This document shows, in pieces, positions 56,435 to 64,000 of a stretch of 64,000 bases of DNA. Position 1 is the first letter of the stretch; the number at the start of each line of letters is the position of its first letter. The DNA is taken from assembly GCF_007667425.1 (NCBI RefSeq), contig NZ_VDRC01000002.1, forward strand, positions 1,079,072 through 1,143,071. The letters run 5' to 3'. The notes beneath the pieces were generated by a model. That model ran no database searches, was not told the origin of the DNA, and saw nothing but the letters and a program-made list of their open reading frames with translations. The position numbers and the translations under genes are program-made. Origin of the DNA: Microbacterium sp. 1.5R. Lineage in GTDB: Bacteria > Actinomycetota > Actinomycetes > Actinomycetales > Microbacteriaceae.

Positions 56435-59362
56435 TCACGGAGCGTCGAAGAGACCGCGGATGTCGTCTGCGGTGAGGGTCTTCGCGAAGAGCTCGTCATC
56501 GTCGAGCACCGCTGAGAAGAGGCGGGCCTTGCGGCGCTGCAGTTCGAGCACCTTCTCCTCGATCGTGCCGGCCGAGATCATGCGGTAGACCATGACCTGC
56601 TCGGTCTGGCCGATGCGGTGCGTGCGGTCGATGGCCTGCTCCTCGGCAGCCGGGTTCCACCACGGGTCGAGCAGGAAGACGTAGTCGGCCTGGGTCAGGG
56701 TGAGGCCGAATCCCCCCGCCTTCAGGCTGATGAGGAACACCGGCTGATCCCCCGACGCGAATCCGTCGACGACCTCCTGCCTCCGGCGGGTCGATCCGTC
56801 CAGCCGTGCGAAGGGCACGGACTCCCGCTCGAGCCGGTCGGCGGCGAGATCGAGGAACGAGGTGAACTGGCTGAACACCAGCGCGCGGTGCCCCTCGGCC
56901 TGCAACTCCGCGATCCGTTCGACCAGCACGTCGAGCTTCGGTGAACCGATCCGGCTGTCCCTCTCATCGATCAGACCGGGAGCGAGGCTCAGCATGCGCA
57001 GGAGGGTGAGGGAGCGGAAGACGATGAATCGATTCCTGTCCAGGTCCTGCAGCAGACCGAGCACCTTCTGGCGCTCGCGCTGGAGCACGACGTCGTAGAC
57101 CGCGCGGTGTGCGGGGCTGAGCTCGATCTCGAGCACCTGCTCCTGCTTCGCCGGGAGTTCGGGGGCGACGGACTCCTTGGTGCGGCGAAGCACGAGCGGC
57201 CGGATGCGCCTCCGCAGCTGATCCAGCCGGCGACGTCGGTAGTCGCCGCCCTCGGCGTTCTCCGGCACCTTGCCCTGTTCGATCGGCTGGATGTAGCGCT
57301 CCCGGAAGGCACGGGCCGACGCGAACAGACCCGGCGCGGTCAGCGCGAGCAGCGCCCACAGCTCCGACAGGCTGTTCTCCAGCGGCGTGCCGGTGACGGC
57401 GTACGTCACGTCCGCGCGGAATCCGGCCACAGCGCGATGCAGTCTGGTCGCCGGATTCTTCACGAACTGCGCTTCGTCGAGGACGAGCGCGGCCCAGCTG
57501 ACCCCGCCGAACTGCTCCTCGTCGAGCCGCGCCACGGCGTACGAGGTCACGACGAGGTCGGCGGCGGCGGCGATCCGGTCGAGCGATCCTCCTCCGCGCG
57601 TCGCCGCTGTGGCCTCGACCGCGGCGACCCGCAGTTCCGGGGCGAAGCGCGACGCCTCGGAGCGCCAGGCGCCGATGACCGAGGTCGGCGCGATCACCAG
57701 GAAGGGACGCGTCTCCCCCGAATCCTTGGCATGCTGCACGAGCGACAGGATCTGCAGGGTCTTGCCGAGGCCCATGTCGTCGGCGAGGATTCCGCCGAGG
57801 CGATGCGCCCAGAGGAAGGCGAGCCACTCGAAGCCCTGCTGCTGGTACGGCCGGAGGGTCGCCGTCAGCGCTGCGGGCGCCGGCGCCGTGGGGACCCCGG
57901 CGGCGTCGCGGAGCGCCTCGGCGGCCGCCCGCCACGAGACGGCGGGGATCGCCTCGTCGGCGAGGTCCTCGAAGTCCTCCCAGAGGGCGAGCTGATGCCG
58001 GTTGATCCGCAGGCCCGTCTCCCACTCGTCGAGCTCGCTCGCCTCGTCGATCAGGTCGCGCAGGCGTCCCAGTGCGGGATGAGCGAGCGAGAAATAGCCG
58101 CCGTCGGCGAGCAGCAGCTTCTTCCGTCCCTTGCTGAGCGCCGAGAACAGCGGCTCGAAAGGGATGCTGCGGCCGTCGATGCGCACGAGCACACCCAGGT
58201 CGAACCAGTCGGCGTCCGTGGACTCCACCGTCGTGACGGTGATCTCCGGCTCGCCGCTCAACTCGTTGTAGGTCTTGCGGCGCCCGGACGACTCCGCGCG
58301 CACGCCGGCGGCTTCGAGAGCCGGAACGACGTGGGTGGCGAACTCCGCCGCATCGATGTCGTGCAGCGTCCCACTCGGGGCGAACGGGATCGCGGACGAC
58401 GTCGACCACGCCGCGTCGATCGTGGCGAGGAGAAGCCGCTCGGCCTCGGGATCGCGCACGGCATCGGCAGTGGACGAGACCGGGAATCGTCCGAAGGCGG
58501 CGTAGTCCCACTCGACCGCGTAGCGGATGCTGTCCCCGCGGAGGTACGCGACGGTCACCACCGCGGCGGGTGCGGGCAACTCCGGCGGACTGAAACCTCC
58601 CTCACCGCGGACGTCGACGCTCCGGGCGAGCAGCGGATACGCGTCGCGGACGAACGCGCGCTCGTCCGCAGCAGGCACGACGAGCGCGCCCGTTGCTCCG
58701 AGCAGCGGGATCACGGAGGGTGCCAGCGTCGTGGCTCCGACGCGCACCGTCATCCGGCTGCCCACGACTGATGCTGTGTACACCCCCGTACGCCCGATCG
58801 CTCTGGCATCGGCCGCGGGGACGACGACATCGTCGAGAGAGACCTCGGCGTCGAGGCGCAGATCACCCGCCTCGTCTCGGCGGAGCCGAGCAGACACGGC
58901 GGCCCGCTCTGCGAGGTCGACCGTCACATCCTTCTGCGTCGAGACCAGCTCGATGCCGTGCGCTCCTGCCGCCCGCAGATGGGTCCACAGGAGCGGGGAC
59001 TCGACGTGGTCGAGGATGAGCCAGTCCCCCGACGCACCCGACAGCAGGGAATCGCGAGAGATGTTGAGCAGATCGGCGAACCAGCGGGACGACGAGGCCG
59101 GGAACTGCGAGCCCGGTCGTCGGACCGCGTCCCACGAGGCCTGCCCCTGGATCCAGGCTCCGGTGGCCTCGCTGCGCACGAGGGGGCGGACACCGAGCAG
59201 GATCTCTCCCTCGCGCTTGACGACGTCGCGTGGTGTCGCCGCCCTCTGCGGGCGCGCCGACCATGTTCCGCGGGCGTCGCGCAGGCGCAGCTCGATCCCC
59301 AACGCGAGCGGGCTCCGGCCGCCGCTGTCCTTCGCGGGGAGAAGAGACCGCCAGTCGTTCAT
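56435..59362 (-). CDS. SNF2/RapA-family DEAD-like helicase
   Basis: The protein has 975 residues from the ATG at 59362 (MNDWRSLLPAKDSG). The C-terminal half is a complete SNF2 ATPase: LRPYQQQGFEWLAFL, ILADDMGLGKTLQ (Walker A), LVIAPTSVIGAWRSE, LVLDEAQFVKN (DEAQ box), VTGTPLENSLSELW, then ALVFSQFTSFLDL, LISLKAGGFGLTLTQADYV and IDRTHRIGQTEQVMVYR. The N-terminal half is a long family-specific region without the SWIM zinc finger that many actinobacterial relatives carry. It is probably a dsDNA translocase or remodeller in transcription or repair. The next gene, nusB, is upstream. Confidence 0.88.
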   Translation of the reverse strand: MNDWRSLLPAKDSGGRSPLALGIELRLRDARGTWSARPQRAATPRDVVKREGEILLGVRPLVRSEATGAWIQGQASWDAVRRPGSQFPASSSRWFADLLNISRDSLLSGASGDWLILDHVESPLLWTHLRAAGAHGIELVSTQKDVTVDLAERAAVSARLRRDEAGDLRLDAEVSLDDVVVPAADARAIGRTGVYTASVVGSRMTVRVGATTLAPSVIPLLGATGALVVPAADERAFVRDAYPLLARSVDVRGEGGFSPPELPAPAAVVTVAYLRGDSIRYAVEWDYAAFGRFPVSSTADAVRDPEAERLLLATIDAAWSTSSAIPFAPSGTLHDIDAAEFATHVVPALEAAGVRAESSGRRKTYNELSGEPEITVTTVESTDADWFDLGVLVRIDGRSIPFEPLFSALSKGRKKLLLADGGYFSLAHPALGRLRDLIDEASELDEWETGLRINRHQLALWEDFEDLADEAIPAVSWRAAAEALRDAAGVPTAPAPAALTATLRPYQQQGFEWLAFLWAHRLGGILADDMGLGKTLQILSLVQHAKDSGETRPFLVIAPTSVIGAWRSEASRFAPELRVAAVEATAATRGGGSLDRIAAAADLVVTSYAVARLDEEQFGGVSWAALVLDEAQFVKNPATRLHRAVAGFRADVTYAVTGTPLENSLSELWALLALTAPGLFASARAFRERYIQPIEQGKVPENAEGGDYRRRRLDQLRRRIRPLVLRRTKESVAPELPAKQEQVLEIELSPAHRAVYDVVLQRERQKVLGLLQDLDRNRFIVFRSLTLLRMLSLAPGLIDERDSRIGSPKLDVLVERIAELQAEGHRALVFSQFTSFLDLAADRLERESVPFARLDGSTRRRQEVVDGFASGDQPVFLISLKAGGFGLTLTQADYVFLLDPWWNPAAEEQAIDRTHRIGQTEQVMVYRMISAGTIEEKVLELQRRKARLFSAVLDDDELFAKTLTADDIRGLFDAP

Positions 59363-59417
59363 CGGGTCATCGTCTCCCAGGCCTCCGACACGGATGCCGC
59401 GGTGTGGCACAGCGCGC

Positions 59418-59828
59418 TCAGGCCGCGCGGGCCACCCGGGCGAGCACGCCGTGCACGAACGCTCCCGAATCGTCGGTCGAGAACTCCTTGGCGAGCTCCA
59501 CGGCCTCGTCGATGGCTACGGCGGTGGGTACCTGGTCGTTGAACAGGATCTCCCAGACGCCGATCCGAAGCAGCGCACGATCGACGGCCGGCATCCGCTC
59601 CAGCTTCCAGTCGCGGCTGTGGGTGGTGATGTGCTCGTCGATCTCGTCGCGGTGATCGATGATGCCGTCGACGACCTCGCGGGCATAGAGCCATGACGCC
59701 TCACGCGCAGGCTCGCTGGCAGCGCGCGAGGCTTCGGCGGCGAGCGTCACGGCAAGATCGTCGCCGCGGACGTCGGACGAGAACAGGATGTCGAGTGCGC
59801 GCTTGCGCGCCTTCGTACGGGCGCTCAC
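59418..59828 (-). CDS. nusB: Transcription antitermination factor NusB
   Basis: The 136-residue helical protein binds boxA RNA with NusE (S10) in rRNA antitermination. ARKRALDILFSSDVRG, LYAREVVDGIIDHRDEID, MPAVDRALLRIGVWEILF and PTAVAIDEAVELAKEFSTDDSGAFVHGVL-type helices (shown here as AIDEAVELAKEFSTDD) are family marks. The GTG start lies three bases after the efp stop. Confidence 0.95.
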   Translation of the reverse strand: MSARTKARKRALDILFSSDVRGDDLAVTLAAEASRAASEPAREASWLYAREVVDGIIDHRDEIDEHITTHSRDWKLERMPAVDRALLRIGVWEILFNDQVPTAVAIDEAVELAKEFSTDDSGAFVHGVLARVARAA

Positions 59829-59831
59829 GCC

Positions 59832-60392
59832 TTACTTCTCGCGGCCGAGGTAGTCACCGGTACGGGTGTCGACCTTGACCTTCGTGCCGGCCTCGACGAA
59901 GAGCGGGACCTGGATCTCGTAGCCGGTCTCGAGCGTGGCCGGCTTGGTGCCCGCCGACGAGCGGTCGCCCTGCAGGCCCGGCTCCGTGTACGTGATCTCG
60001 AGGATCACCGAGGCAGGCAGGTCGAGGTAGAGCGGGTTGCCGTTGTTGAGCGCGATCGTGACCTGCTGGTTCTCGAGCAGGAAGTTCTTCGCGTCGCCGA
60101 CCGTGGCCGAGCCGACCGTGATCTGGTCGAAGTCGGTCTGGTCCATGAAGACGTAGCCGTCGCCGTCGGTGTACAGGTACGTGTAGTCGCGGCGGTCGAC
60201 GTTCTCGATCTCGATCTTCGCGCCGGCGTTGTACGTGCGGTCGACGACCTTTCCGGACACGACGTTCTTGAGCTTGGTGCGCACGAAGGCACCGCCCTTG
60301 CCCGGCTTCACGTGCTGGAACTCGATGACGCTCCAGAGCTGTCCATCGATGCTGAGGACGACGCCGTTCTTGATGTCTGCGGTAGATGCCAT
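59832..60392 (-). CDS. efp: Elongation factor P
   Basis: The 186-residue tRNA-shaped protein relieves ribosome stalling at polyproline. The N-terminal KOW-like domain has [20 protein letters not shown] with the tip lysine of the PGKG loop at residue 32; the two OB domains end at [15 protein letters not shown]. No epmA/epmB-type modification genes are nearby. It forms the classic aro-efp-nusB order with the genes around it. Confidence 0.97.
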   Translation of the reverse strand: MASTADIKNGVVLSIDGQLWSVIEFQHVKPGKGGAFVRTKLKNVVSGKVVDRTYNAGAKIEIENVDRRDYTYLYTDGDGYVFMDQTDFDQITVGSATVGDAKNFLLENQQVTIALNNGNPLYLDLPASVILEITYTEPGLQGDRSSAGTKPATLETGYEIQVPLFVEAGTKVKVDTRTGDYLGREK

Positions 60393-60465
60393 GCGCGGGA
60401 GTTCCGTTTCGTGAGTCCATGGGGCCGCTCACACCCGAGGAGACCGGGGCGGCCGACAGTCGATT

Positions 60466-60903
60466 CTACGGGATGAGCGCGGCGAGCTGTCGCACGGCGG
60501 TCTCGTAGCCCGACACCCCTTCCCCGATGACGCGCACGGCGGCCACGTCGTGGAGGTACGAGTGGTGACGGAACTCCTCCCTGGCGTACACGTCGGAGAT
60601 GTGCACCTCGGCGAACGGGAGCGCCACGCCCGTGAGCGCGTCGCGCAGCGACACCGAGGTATGGGTGAGCCCGCCGGGGTTGATGACGATCGCTTCGCAG
60701 TCGTCCCGTGCGGCGTGGATCGCGTCGATCAGCACGCCCTCATGGTTGCTCTGGATCGAGCGGACATCGAAACCGTGGGCGGATGCCGCGTCCCGCGTGA
60801 GCGCGACGACGTCGGCGAGCGTCGCCGTGCCGTACACCTCGGGTTCCCGCGTGCCGAGCAGGTTCAGGTTCGGACCGTTGACCAGAAGGATGCGCCGGGT
60901 CAC
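60466..60903 (-). CDS. aroQ: 3-dehydroquinate dehydratase, type II
   Basis: The 145-residue dodecameric type II enzyme dehydrates 3-dehydroquinate. [18 protein letters not shown] has the catalytic Arg/Tyr; [14 protein letters not shown] and [17 protein letters not shown] give the other sites, with [16 protein letters not shown] near the end. The GTG start overlaps the aroB stop (GTGA). Confidence 0.96.
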   Translation of the reverse strand: MTRRILLVNGPNLNLLGTREPEVYGTATLADVVALTRDAASAHGFDVRSIQSNHEGVLIDAIHAARDDCEAIVINPGGLTHTSVSLRDALTGVALPFAEVHISDVYAREEFRHHSYLHDVAAVRVIGEGVSGYETAVRQLAALIP

Positions 60904-61988
60904 GCGCCGACCTCCTGATAGGCGGCGAACAGGAGCGACTCGTCCGGCGCCTGCAGCACGGTCGGCTTGGCGATGTCATCGAGCAGGATGAAGCGCAGCA
61001 TCCCGCCCCGGCTCTTCTTGTCGCGCTGCATCGTCGCGAGCAGCTGCGACCAGGCGCCCGCGCGATAGGAGGTCGGGAGGCCCAGGGATTCGAGGACCGA
61101 GCGGTGGCGTTCGGCTGCCGCGTCGGACAGGCGACCGGCGAGGCGCGACAACTCGGCGGCGTACAGCATCCCGACCGAGATCGCCGCACCGTGACGCCAG
61201 CGGTAGCGCTCGGCGTGCTCGATCGCGTGGCCGAGCGTGTGGCCGTAGTTGAGGATCTCGCGCTGACCGGCCTCGCGGAAGTCGTCGGAGACGACCTGCG
61301 CCTTCATCCCGATCGCCAGCTCCACCGCGCGTCGGAACTCCTCGGTGGTGGTGTCGACGGCGCGCTGCGGGTCGGCCTCGACGATGTCCAGGATCTCCGG
61401 AGCCCAGATGAACCCGGCCTTCACCACCTCGGCGAATCCGGCGGTGGCTTCGTTGGGGCTCAGGCTCCCGAGCTCGTCGAGGTCTCCGATCACGGCACGC
61501 GGCGCCCAGAACGCTCCGACGAGGTTCTTGCCCTCGGCGGTGTTGATGCCGGTCTTTCCGCCGACCGACGCGTCGACCAGACCGAGCACGGTCGTCGGGA
61601 CCTGCACGACCTGTACGCCGCGCAGCCAGGTGGCGGCGACGAATCCGGCCAGATCGGTCACCGCTCCACCGCCGTACCCGATCACGGCGTCGGTGCGTGT
61701 GAAGTCGGCCTGACCCATCACCTGCCAGCAGAACGCCGCGACCTCGATGCGCTTGCCCTGCTCGGCATCCGGCACCTCGGCGAGCAGCACCTCGCGCTGG
61801 CCGTTCGCGGTGTCGGCGAGCAGACGGTCGCGAAGGTCAGCCGCCCTTGCGGCGAGTGTCGGCGGGTGCACCACCAGCACCTTGCGCACGCCGGGCTCCA
61901 GAGCCTCCGACACCCGGTCGAGGATGCCGCGTCCGATCGCGATGTCGTACGGGGTCTCCCCCGTCACGCTGATGGTCGTCGTGCTCAT
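60900..61988 (-). CDS. aroB: 3-dehydroquinate synthase
   Basis: The 362-residue NAD- and zinc-dependent enzyme makes 3-dehydroquinate from DAHP, the second shikimate step. [20 protein letters not shown] (NAD site), [32 protein letters not shown] and [14 protein letters not shown] (zinc His) are complete. The ATG at 61988 overlaps the aroK stop (ATGA). Confidence 0.96.
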   Translation of the reverse strand: MSTTTISVTGETPYDIAIGRGILDRVSEALEPGVRKVLVVHPPTLAARAADLRDRLLADTANGQREVLLAEVPDAEQGKRIEVAAFCWQVMGQADFTRTDAVIGYGGGAVTDLAGFVAATWLRGVQVVQVPTTVLGLVDASVGGKTGINTAEGKNLVGAFWAPRAVIGDLDELGSLSPNEATAGFAEVVKAGFIWAPEILDIVEADPQRAVDTTTEEFRRAVELAIGMKAQVVSDDFREAGQREILNYGHTLGHAIEHAERYRWRHGAAISVGMLYAAELSRLAGRLSDAAAERHRSVLESLGLPTSYRAGAWSQLLATMQRDKKSRGGMLRFILLDDIAKPTVLQAPDESLLFAAYQEVGA

Positions 61989-62503
61989 TCCAGTCCTCTC
62001 CTCCACGCGGCGATCTCCTCCGCGATCCGCTGCATCGGTCGACGCGACGTGTCGAACGTCGCGGATGCCACTTCCTCGTACCAGCCCCGTCGTTCCTCGA
62101 AGATGCGCGACCATGCGCTCACGGGGTCTTCTCCCGCGAGCAGGGGGCGCCCTCCCCCGCCGAGCCGGTGCGCCACCGCCTCCGGCGACACCATCAGGAA
62201 GACCACCGGATGCTCCCGCAACAGCTCGCGCGTGTCGGCATCCGTGACAGCCCCGCCGCCGAGCGACACGACGCCGCCCTCGGCGAGGGCCGTCGCGACC
62301 GCGTCGCGTTCCACCTCGCGGAAACGGGACTCGCCGAACTGGGCGAAGATCTCCGGGATCGGACCGTGCGCACTCACGACGCGCTTGTCGGTGTCGACGA
62401 AGGGCACGCCCAGTATGCGCGCCGCCCGACGACCCACGCTGGTCTTGCCGGCGGCCATGGGGCCGACCAGCACCAGCGTCAGCGGATCAGCCTCGCTCGT
62501 CAT
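61985..62503 (-). CDS. aroK: Shikimate kinase
   Basis: The protein has 172 residues from the ATG at 62503. [19 protein letters not shown] is the P-loop; [12 protein letters not shown] and FREVERDAV bind shikimate, and VVSLGGGAV is the conserved Gly loop. It phosphorylates shikimate at the 3-hydroxyl. The start lies 17 bases inside the end of aroC. Confidence 0.94.
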   Translation of the reverse strand: MTSEADPLTLVLVGPMAAGKTSVGRRAARILGVPFVDTDKRVVSAHGPIPEIFAQFGESRFREVERDAVATALAEGGVVSLGGGAVTDADTRELLREHPVVFLMVSPEAVAHRLGGGGRPLLAGEDPVSAWSRIFEERRGWYEEVASATFDTSRRPMQRIAEEIAAWRRGLE

Positions 62504-63716
62504 GCGCGATGAGCGCCGCCTCGGATGCCGGAGACGTTCGGAGCTCAGAGGGGATGGCGGCGAGGTAGGACGCGAGGTTGCGACGGGTCTCGCCGACGCT
62601 GTCACCACCGAACTTCTCGAGCACGGCGCGGGCGATCTCGACCGCGACCATCGCCTCCGCGACGACCCCCGCGGCGGGGACCGCGCAGACGTCGGAACGC
62701 TGGTGGTGCGCCGTGGCGTCCTCTCCGGTGGCGACGTCGATCGTCCGCAGGGCGTGCGGCACGGTGGCGATCGGCTTCATGCCGGCGCGCACGCGCAGGA
62801 CGGTGCCCGTCGACATGCCTCCCTCCGTACCGCCGGCGCGGTCGGAGCCACGGGTGATCCCGTCGCCGGTCGCGAACAGTTCGTCATGGGCGGCGGAACC
62901 GCGACGGCGGGTGGTCTCGAAGCCGTCCCCGACCTCGACCCCCTTTATCGCCTGGATGCTCATGAGCGCCTGCGCGAGGCGGGCGTCGAGGCGGCGGTCC
63001 CAGTGCACGTGCGACCCGAGCCCCGGCGGCAGACCGTAGGCGAGCACCTCGACGATGCCGCCGAGGGTGTCGCCGTCCTTCTTCGCGTCGTCGACCTCGG
63101 CGACCATGCGCTCCGAGGTGGCGGCGTCGAAGCAGCGGAGCGGGTCGGCGTCCAGTGCGTCGACGTCGTCCGGAGTGGGCAGGGCCGCGTCCTCGGGAAC
63201 CCGCACCGGGCCGATCGACAGCGTGTGGCTGACGAGGCGGATGCCGAGCTCGCCGAGGAACGACCGGGCGATGGCGCCCAGCGCCACCCGGGCAGCCGTC
63301 TCACGCGCGCTGGCGCGCTCGAGGATCGGCCGCGCCTCGTCGAAGTCGTACTTCTGCATCCCCACCAGGTCGGCGTGACCCGGTCGCGGACGCGTGAGAG
63401 GGGCGCTGCGGCCGCGCGACCTGTCGGTGAGCTCGACCGGCTCGGGGTTCATGACCTCGATCCACTTCGGCCACTCCGTGTTGCCGATGCGCAGAGCGAT
63501 CGGGCTGCCGAGGGTCTTGCCGTGCCGCACGCCGCCGGAGATGGAGAGGTCGTCCTGCTCGAACTTCATCCGCGAGCCGCGGCCATAGCCGAGTTTGCGT
63601 CGAGCGAGGTCGGCCTGGATGGCTTCGGACGACACCGGAACGCCGGAAGGGAGTCCCTCCATGACAGCAATGAGTTCTGGGCCGTGCGATTCGCCGGCCG
63701 TGAGCACGCGGAGCAT
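62487..63716 (-). CDS. aroC: Chorismate synthase
   Basis: The 409-residue FMN-dependent enzyme makes chorismate from [47 protein letters not shown] (active-site Arg/His), [30 protein letters not shown] and [16 protein letters not shown] are family signatures. GGGAG precedes the ATG. aroA and aroG-type genes are not in the window. Confidence 0.96.
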   Translation of the reverse strand: MLRVLTAGESHGPELIAVMEGLPSGVPVSSEAIQADLARRKLGYGRGSRMKFEQDDLSISGGVRHGKTLGSPIALRIGNTEWPKWIEVMNPEPVELTDRSRGRSAPLTRPRPGHADLVGMQKYDFDEARPILERASARETAARVALGAIARSFLGELGIRLVSHTLSIGPVRVPEDAALPTPDDVDALDADPLRCFDAATSERMVAEVDDAKKDGDTLGGIVEVLAYGLPPGLGSHVHWDRRLDARLAQALMSIQAIKGVEVGDGFETTRRRGSAAHDELFATGDGITRGSDRAGGTEGGMSTGTVLRVRAGMKPIATVPHALRTIDVATGEDATAHHQRSDVCAVPAAGVVAEAMVAVEIARAVLEKFGGDSVGETRRNLASYLAAIPSELRTSPASEAALIAHDERG

Positions 63717-63764
63717 TGCTCTAGTCTCCCATGCGCCGCGGCTCCGCTCGTGCCTCGTGTCGTC

Positions 63765-64000
63765 CTACGGCTCGATGACGGCGCGCATGGCGGAGACGAC
63801 GGCGTCCTCGCCGGGTAGACGGGCGTCCTGGTCACCGTGGTGGAAGATGCGGATCTGTCGGACGGCCTGATGCAGCAGCATCCCCAGTCCGGAGATCGAG
63901 CGCTCTGGCCACTGTTCGGCGAGCGACGACGGCCACGGAGCGTAGGCGACGTCGAACAGCGCGCCGCCGTTCTGACTCAGCCGCTCCGCGGCGCGCCCGT
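63765..64000 (-). CDS. aroE: Shikimate dehydrogenase, C-terminal part (5' end outside window)
   Basis: The 78-residue C-terminal fragment reads GGALFDVAYAPWPSSLAEQW, ISGLGMLLHQAVRQIRIF and EDAVVSAMRAVIEP before a TAG at 63765. LFDVxYxPxxS and GLxMLxxQA are hallmarks of AroE, which reduces 3-dehydroshikimate with NADPH. It leads the aro operon, 48 bases upstream of aroC. Confidence 0.9.
   Translation of the reverse strand, partial: GRAAERLSQNGGALFDVAYAPWPSSLAEQWPERSISGLGMLLHQAVRQIRIFHHGDQDARLPGEDAVVSAMRAVIEP

Noticed and set aside
60423-60454. Possible hairpin between efp and aroQ.
   Set aside because: Only a 6-base stem with a loop of about 20 bases and no T tract; too weak to call a terminator.
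61104-63818. Plus-strand open frame of about 900 codons across aroB-aroK-aroC.
   Set aside because: Antisense to three well-identified aro genes; no family features.

Overview
The window is high-GC DNA from an actinobacterium, most likely Microbacterium or a close Microbacteriaceae relative. This is inferred from strong GC bias at third codon positions, many GTG starts, a guanylate kinase fused to an actinobacterial IHF-like domain, an ANTAR response regulator of the PdtaR type, and actinobacterial gene orders (hisEGFI-TIGR02234-HGxxPAAW-trpCBA-lgt and pyrRBC-PH-carAB-pyrF-gmk-rpoZ). No rRNA, prophage, CRISPR array or transposase gene was seen, and no gap between genes exceeds about 220 bases.

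Bases 1-14400 are a mosaic of accessory and housekeeping genes on both strands. They hold the end of an SDR oxidoreductase, an HdeD-like membrane protein, a short UvrA-like (DrrC-type) ABC ATPase paired with a RibD-type reductase, a methyltransferase, two small membrane proteins, a Tat-exported phosphoesterase, two MFS transporters, an arginase-like protein, a coupled SGNH hydrolase/FGE-fold pair and a luciferase-like monooxygenase.

Bases 14440-16160 are a small low-GC island. It is flanked by two copies of the last 150 bases of a DUF885 gene and carries one unknown, tail-anchored protein. The layout suggests an element that landed in the 3' end of the DUF885 gene and replaced that end. This is the most unusual locus in the window.

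Bases 16000-23716 hold the DUF885 protein, polA, a thioesterase, a GNAT acetyltransferase coupled to the ANTAR regulator, a tRNA-Leu(CAA) and two coupled alpha/beta hydrolases.

From about 22.9 kb to the end every gene reads on the minus strand. In transcription order they are: the chorismate block aroE-aroC-aroK-aroB-aroQ, then efp and nusB; an SNF2 helicase; an MBL-Rieske fusion protein; the pyrimidine operon pyrR-pyrB-pyrC-PH protein-carA-carB-pyrF continuing into gmk and rpoZ; metK-priA-fmt-rsmB-rpe-hisE-hisG-hisF-hisI; trpC-trpB-trpA with two small membrane proteins; lgt; gltB-gltD; and pyk. Neighbouring genes here very often overlap by 1-4 bases (ATGA, GTGA, TGATG), so translational coupling is the rule. 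Together they make aromatic amino acids, pyrimidines, histidine, tryptophan and glutamate, with translation, replication-restart and nucleotide functions mixed in. trpE and coaBC, often found inside such arrays in relatives, are not at their expected places.
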